A program made the translations under genes and the position numbers. The notes beneath the pieces are model-generated. The model was not told where the DNA came from. It ran no database searches and was given only the letters and a program-made list of their open reading frames with translations. Source: Paracoccaceae bacterium (lineage in GTDB: Bacteria > Pseudomonadota > Alphaproteobacteria > Rhodobacterales > Rhodobacteraceae). From it: 33,920 bases of DNA. Shown here one piece after another: positions 30,863 through 33,920 of this stretch (within the stretch, counting starts at the first letter, position 1; every line of letters starts with the position of its first letter). The stretch is taken from assembly GCA_014859945.1 (NCBI GenBank), contig JACZKR010000062.1, positions 1 through 33,920 of the forward strand, in the 5' to 3' direction.

Positions 30863-31216
30863 ATGCACGAGACGCTTCGACCATTGATCCACAAGGCGCC
30901 CGTCACGGGGCTGCGGGTGCATGTCGGCCGGGCCGGCCTGTGCCTTGGCGATGCAGCGCAGGCCCTGATGATGGACGATGGCAGCGTTGGCATCATGGCC
31001 GAGGTGAAGCGCCCCTTCCTGGGCGTCGTCCCCCGGCGCCGGCAGATGATCCTTGGCACGCTTGGCCCCGCCGCTAGCCGCATCCTGCGCCCCGAGATCG
31101 ACCTTGGCCGCCCACTGCGCCTGCGCATCGTCGGGCTGACGCCCGAGCATCTGGCCGGACCGGACGGCCCCGAGGTTCACATCTCGGCCTGGGGATCGCC
31201 CGGACCGGGTTCGTAA
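30863..31216 (+). CDS. Conserved-looking small protein of unknown function
   Basis: 117 residues from the ATG of [16 protein letters not shown], with GGGGA four bases upstream. The open frame runs back to 30593 across the clpB promoter and start, so that part is not coding; ATG 30839 is a possible longer start. The sequence is compact and beta-rich: [20 protein letters not shown], then [20 protein letters not shown], then [19 protein letters not shown] and [13 protein letters not shown], with a basic stretch (PRRR). It somewhat recalls HIRAN-like or other small beta-barrel nucleic-acid-binding folds, but this is only an impression. It diverges from clpB and overlaps the tail of the PD40 gene by 40 bp. 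Confidence 0.6.
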   Translation: MHETLRPLIHKAPVTGLRVHVGRAGLCLGDAAQALMMDDGSVGIMAEVKRPFLGVVPRRRQMILGTLGPAASRILRPEIDLGRPLRLRIVGLTPEHLAGPDGPEVHISAWGSPGPGS

Positions 31217-32031
31217 CGCACATAGGCAAAGGCGCTGCCATCGGGCGCCCAACTGGGCACGTTGATGGTGCCCTGACCGCCGGTAAACTCCAGAACCCGG
31301 CGGCGGTCGCTGCCGTCGGGGCGGCACAGCACCAGCGCGACGGGCAGATCGGGCGGATGGCCCGTGGTCCCCGGCGGATAGGCCAGATAAACCAGATGCC
31401 GGCCGCAGGGCGACGGATGGGGAAACCAGTTGACGTGATCGTCGGCGAACAGCAGGCGCTGATCCGTGCCATCCGCCGCCATCACCCATATCTGCGCATG
31501 CCCGCTGCGGTCGCTGTTCCAGTAGATGCGCGCGCCGTCGGGGCTGTAATCCGGCCCGTCCGAATGCCCCTCACCCATGGTCAGCCGGGTTTCCGGCCCG
31601 CCTTCCGTGGCCTGGGTGTAAACGTCGATCACCCGGCTGCCGCCCCGCGCCGCCACATAGGCCAGCACCTTGCCATCGGGCGAAATGCCGTGCCACCAGC
31701 TTGGCGCTTCGGGGCTGATCTTCACCGGATCGCCGCCGCCCACCGGTACCCGGTAGATCTGCGAGCCGCGCCCTTCGTGATGCGATGACAGGATGATCTG
31801 GCTGCCGTCCGGCGTGATGCCGTGGTCGTTGTTGCAGCGGGTGGCGGCACCGGTGTTCAGCTGCTCCAGCCGCGGCGCGTCCAGCGGCAGCCGGTAGAGA
31901 AGGCCCCCGCCGTTCACCAGAAGCCACCCCCCGTCAGGTGACCAGTTGGGCGCCTCGATCCGGCCATCGACCCGCAGTACCTCGCGCACCGCGCCGGTCG
32001 CCACGGTGTAGGTTTCGACGATGCTTTTCAT
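31177..32031 (-). CDS. TolB-like PD40 beta-propeller protein
   Basis: 284 residues with at least five PD40/WD40-like repeats, each with an xxPDG core: APNWSPDGGWLLVN, HGITPDGSQIILSSHH, HGISPDGKVLAYVA, PDYSPDGARIYWNSDRSG, PSWAPDGSAFAYV. The DRSGHAQIW segment resembles TolB and the propeller of oligopeptidases. No signal peptide is seen (MKSIVETYTVATGAVREV), so it is probably cytoplasmic, unlike TolB of the Tol-Pal system (~430 residues, secreted). It lacks the peptidase domain of dipeptidyl-peptidase IV relatives. The ATG overlaps the stop of the upstream unknown gene (ATGA), forming a two-gene unit. Function unknown. Confidence 0.85.
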   Translation of the reverse strand: MKSIVETYTVATGAVREVLRVDGRIEAPNWSPDGGWLLVNGGGLLYRLPLDAPRLEQLNTGAATRCNNDHGITPDGSQIILSSHHEGRGSQIYRVPVGGGDPVKISPEAPSWWHGISPDGKVLAYVAARGGSRVIDVYTQATEGGPETRLTMGEGHSDGPDYSPDGARIYWNSDRSGHAQIWVMAADGTDQRLLFADDHVNWFPHPSPCGRHLVYLAYPPGTTGHPPDLPVALVLCRPDGSDRRRVLEFTGGQGTINVPSWAPDGSAFAYVRYEPGPGDPQAEM

Positions 32032-32801
32032 TCCCGCGCCTTGGGCGTCAGCAGGCGTTTGGGGCGCAGCGCCTCGGCCGCCTTGAACAGGCCGAAGGTC
32101 TGGTTGACGTAGTTCACCACGCCGCCGATCTGTTCCAGATACTTCTGCAACTCGGGGGTCCGCTCGGCCTCGACCATCTGCACGGGGCGGTCGGGGCCTT
32201 CCGCCTCGAACTGCACATAGAACAGCGGCTCACCGCGTTTCAGCACGATGTCCTTCTCGGGCTCATGCCATTCGAAGGCCCACATCAAAGGCCTTGGCCA
32301 GACGTTCAGCGGAAAGCGCCCGCCAAAGATCGTGCCGGGCAGCGGATCGCGCCGGTAGTGCATGAAGGCCGAAAGCTGGGTCACGAAGACCATCTCATCG
32401 GCGATGAAGCAGTAAGGCAGCGCAAGCTGGATCGTCGGCCGGTCGGGATAACGCCACTCGGCCTCGTTCACCAGCGTCAGCACCTCGCCCATCTTGTTGC
32501 CGCGAATTGTGCTGGCCGCACCGGCGCGGTTGATCAGATGCGCCTTGCCCTTGTCATCGCGGCCGAAGCCCACATGCAGGTCAAACGGGCACTTCACCAT
32601 GAAATACCGGCTTTCCAGCTGAATGACGCCCGGGCAGCGGCTGGCCGATTTGGCGTGGGCGCGGTTGGTCTGGCGAAAGCTGACCCGTTCCGGCGGGTCA
32701 TACAGCACCGCGCCCTTGTCCGATGTCAGGAACCAGCCCACCTGAACCGGGCCGCTTTTCGGCCCCTCGTTGGGGCGGTCGAAGGTAAGGGTGATGTCCA
32801 T
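32028..32801 (-). CDS. Uncharacterised protein translationally coupled to the PD40 gene
   Basis: 257 residues from the ATG of MDITLTFDRPNEGPKSGPV; an ATG 11 codons upstream is possible. There are no membrane helices. It is rich in beta-type, aromatic segments: CPGVIQLESRYFMVKCPFDLHVGF, LALPYCFIADEMVFVTQLSAFMHY, and PLPGTIFGGRFPLNVWPRPLMWAFEW. It ends in a helical tail (TPELQKYLEQIGGVVNYVNQTFGLF) and a basic end (KRLLTPKARE). The middle recalls DUF6065-type or dioxygenase-like beta-sandwich proteins found near phage and natural-product genes, but I cannot name a family and see no complete metal-binding HxD...H triad. It shares a transcript with the PD40 protein; the stop and the next start overlap. 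Confidence 0.75.
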   Translation of the reverse strand: MDITLTFDRPNEGPKSGPVQVGWFLTSDKGAVLYDPPERVSFRQTNRAHAKSASRCPGVIQLESRYFMVKCPFDLHVGFGRDDKGKAHLINRAGAASTIRGNKMGEVLTLVNEAEWRYPDRPTIQLALPYCFIADEMVFVTQLSAFMHYRRDPLPGTIFGGRFPLNVWPRPLMWAFEWHEPEKDIVLKRGEPLFYVQFEAEGPDRPVQMVEAERTPELQKYLEQIGGVVNYVNQTFGLFKAAEALRPKRLLTPKARE

Positions 32802-32850
32802 TCCGGCGCCTGTCTTGTTTGGCCGAGAGGACACGCCACGCCCGCCGCTG

Positions 32851-33579
32851 TCAATCCGCGCGGGGGCGAAGCGACGAAAGCGCGGCCTTCAGGGCCGCCA
32901 CACGATGCCGGTCGGTGCGCTTTTCGGTCCCGGTCTGAAACCCCATCGCAAGGGGCTTGCCCCCCGCCGGCAGCGGGACCGCGCAAGAGGCGTGAACCTC
33001 GCGCAGCGGCAGGGCCGCCAGTGCCGGCAGGGTTTCGGGCGTCACGCCTGAGCCGGGCATCACGATCAGCCGCCCGGCCGCTGCGCGGAACATCCGGGCC
33101 AGCACATCAACGCCCTCATGCGCCCGCGCCTGCCCGCCCGAAGTCAGAATGCGGCCGAAGCCCATTGCGACGGCGGTTTCCACCGCCGCCTCGGGGTCTG
33201 GCGTCAGGTCAACGGCACGGTGCAGGGTGGCCTCCATCCCGGCGGCTTCGGCCAGCAGGTCCGACAGCACCGCCGCATCCAGCGTGCCGTCCACCCGGTT
33301 GGCCCCCAGAACCACGCCGGCAAGGCCTGCATCCCGCATCGCCCGGATATCGGCCCGCATCGCGCGCACTTCGGCGGGTGAAAACACGAAGTCCCCCGAC
33401 CGGGGCCGGATCATCGCAAAAACCGGCACCGGGCTTTCGGTTGCCGCCGCGATCAGCCCCGGCGGCGGCGTCAGCCCGCCCAGCGACAGCGCCGCGCACA
33501 ACTCGATCCGGTCAGCGCCGCCGGCAATCGCCTCGGCCAGCCCGGCCGGATCATCGACGCAGACCTCAAGCCTGATCAT
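32851..33579 (-). CDS. cutC: CutC family protein (copper homeostasis protein)
   Basis: 242 residues starting MIRLEVCVDDPAGLAEAIAG; the open frame continues upstream, but this is the family's N-terminus. TIM-barrel CutC features: GGADRIELCAALSLGGLTPP, VFAMIRPRSGDFVFSPAEV, DGLAGVVLGAN-type strand (here GLAGVVLGANRVDGTLD), ILTSGGQARAHEG, and IVMPGSGVTPETL. CutC was first linked to copper tolerance in E. coli; its real activity is unclear, and in many genomes it sits beside sugar-kinase and aminosugar genes. Here it overlaps by 14 bp a frame ending in a kinase-like C-terminus, which fits that context. Confidence 0.92.
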   Translation of the reverse strand: MIRLEVCVDDPAGLAEAIAGGADRIELCAALSLGGLTPPPGLIAAATESPVPVFAMIRPRSGDFVFSPAEVRAMRADIRAMRDAGLAGVVLGANRVDGTLDAAVLSDLLAEAAGMEATLHRAVDLTPDPEAAVETAVAMGFGRILTSGGQARAHEGVDVLARMFRAAAGRLIVMPGSGVTPETLPALAALPLREVHASCAVPLPAGGKPLAMGFQTGTEKRTDRHRVAALKAALSSLRPRAD

Positions 33580-33919
33580 ACTGGTCCAACCCCGCTTCGG
33601 CCGCGCCAAGCAGCCCGGCATCCGGCCCGACCGTGGCCGGCACCACCAGGGGCTGCGCGACGCGCCGCAGGATGCCCGCGCGCACCCGTTCATCCAGCGC
33701 CGCAATCAGGGCCGTTGCATTGGCCAGCCCGCCACCCACCGGCACCACGCCCGCGCCCAGGGTGTTGACCAGCATGGCCAGTTGCCCGCCCATCAGGCCC
33801 AGGCCCACCGGCACGTAATGCCAGCGCTTCAGGTCGGCCATGCCCATCCAGCGCGGGAACACGGTCAGCAGGAAGCCGAAGATGAAGCTGGGTAGCACCA
33901 GGTACTGCATCAGGAACGC
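33566..33919 (-). CDS. Hybrid frame: NnrS-like membrane segment joined to a sugar-kinase C-terminus (5' partial)
   Basis: The frame enters from the right edge and ends at TGA (33568-33566), inside the cutC start region. The first ~55 visible residues (LPSFIFGFLLTVFPRWMG, then RWHYVPVGLGLMGGQLAML) look like NnrS-family membrane protein. From LGAG (about 33750) onward it reads VVPVGGGLANATALIAALD, then PLVVPATVGPDAGLLGAAEAG, the end of a ROK or BadF/BcrAD-type sugar kinase such as an N-acetylglucosamine kinase. These two families are not known to be fused, and the kinase part lacks its ATPase core. It could be a real fusion, a recombination event, or an assembly join near the end of a contig. 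There is no frameshift or stop at the join. Confidence 0.5.
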   Translation of the reverse strand, partial: AFLMQYLVLPSFIFGFLLTVFPRWMGMADLKRWHYVPVGLGLMGGQLAMLVNTLGAGVVPVGGGLANATALIAALDERVRAGILRRVAQPLVVPATVGPDAGLLGAAEAGLDQYDQA

Positions 33920-33920
33920 A

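Overview
The window is GC-rich chromosomal DNA of an alphaproteobacterium, most likely a member of the Rhodobacterales (Rhodobacteraceae/Paracoccaceae). I infer this from the codon usage, the urease gene order with a hupE/ureJ gene and lineage-type small genes inside it, the ROK-controlled xylFHG-BA locus, the class II xylose isomerase and the TamA-TamB pair. It reads as housekeeping and metabolic DNA. I see no phage, transposase, CRISPR array, rRNA or tRNA. Both ends cut through genes, so it may be a whole assembly contig.

Layout. 3-3766 (+): end of tamA and complete tamB (outer-membrane protein assembly), closed by a perfect 43-bp palindrome. 3810-11235: D-xylose locus, with a divergent ROK repressor, then xylF-xylH-xylG-xylB-xylA, ending in a clear intrinsic terminator. 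11288-13661 (-): two-gene carboxyspermidine (alternative spermidine) pathway. 13796-15945 (-): aroC and a proline iminopeptidase. 16007-20133: ubiG (+), ilvA and an unknown membrane protein (-), argG (+). 20259-21083 (+): LOG-family protein, followed by a 47-codon membrane microprotein with a TTG start that I recognised by hand. 21318-27825 (-): urease operon ureD-ureA-hupE/ureJ-ureB-(Ala/Pro/Glu-rich protein)-ureC-(DUF1127-like protein)-ureE-ureF-ureG. 27997-30612 (-): clpB behind a near-consensus heat-shock promoter. 30863-33579: an unknown small protein (+), an unknown protein with a PD40/TolB-like protein (-), and cutC (-). 33566-33919 (-): a reading frame that joins an NnrS-like membrane segment to a sugar-kinase C-terminus.

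How the genes work together. The xyl genes are translationally coupled (ATGA/TGATG overlaps at H-G, G-B and B-A) and cover xylose uptake, isomerisation and phosphorylation. A strong hairpin behind xylF probably sets its excess over the membrane components. The urease genes include enzyme subunits, the nickel-insertion accessory proteins and a nickel permease.

Best candidates for something new: (1) overlapping, mutually exclusive hairpins ending in a T-run terminator between ureC and the accessory genes, which looks like an attenuator; (2) the unannotated TTG-start microprotein antisense to the end of ureG; (3) the low-complexity Ala/Pro/Glu protein inside the urease operon; (4) the NnrS-kinase in-frame chimera at the right end, which could equally be an assembly join. 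I found no clearly novel multi-gene defence or mobile system.
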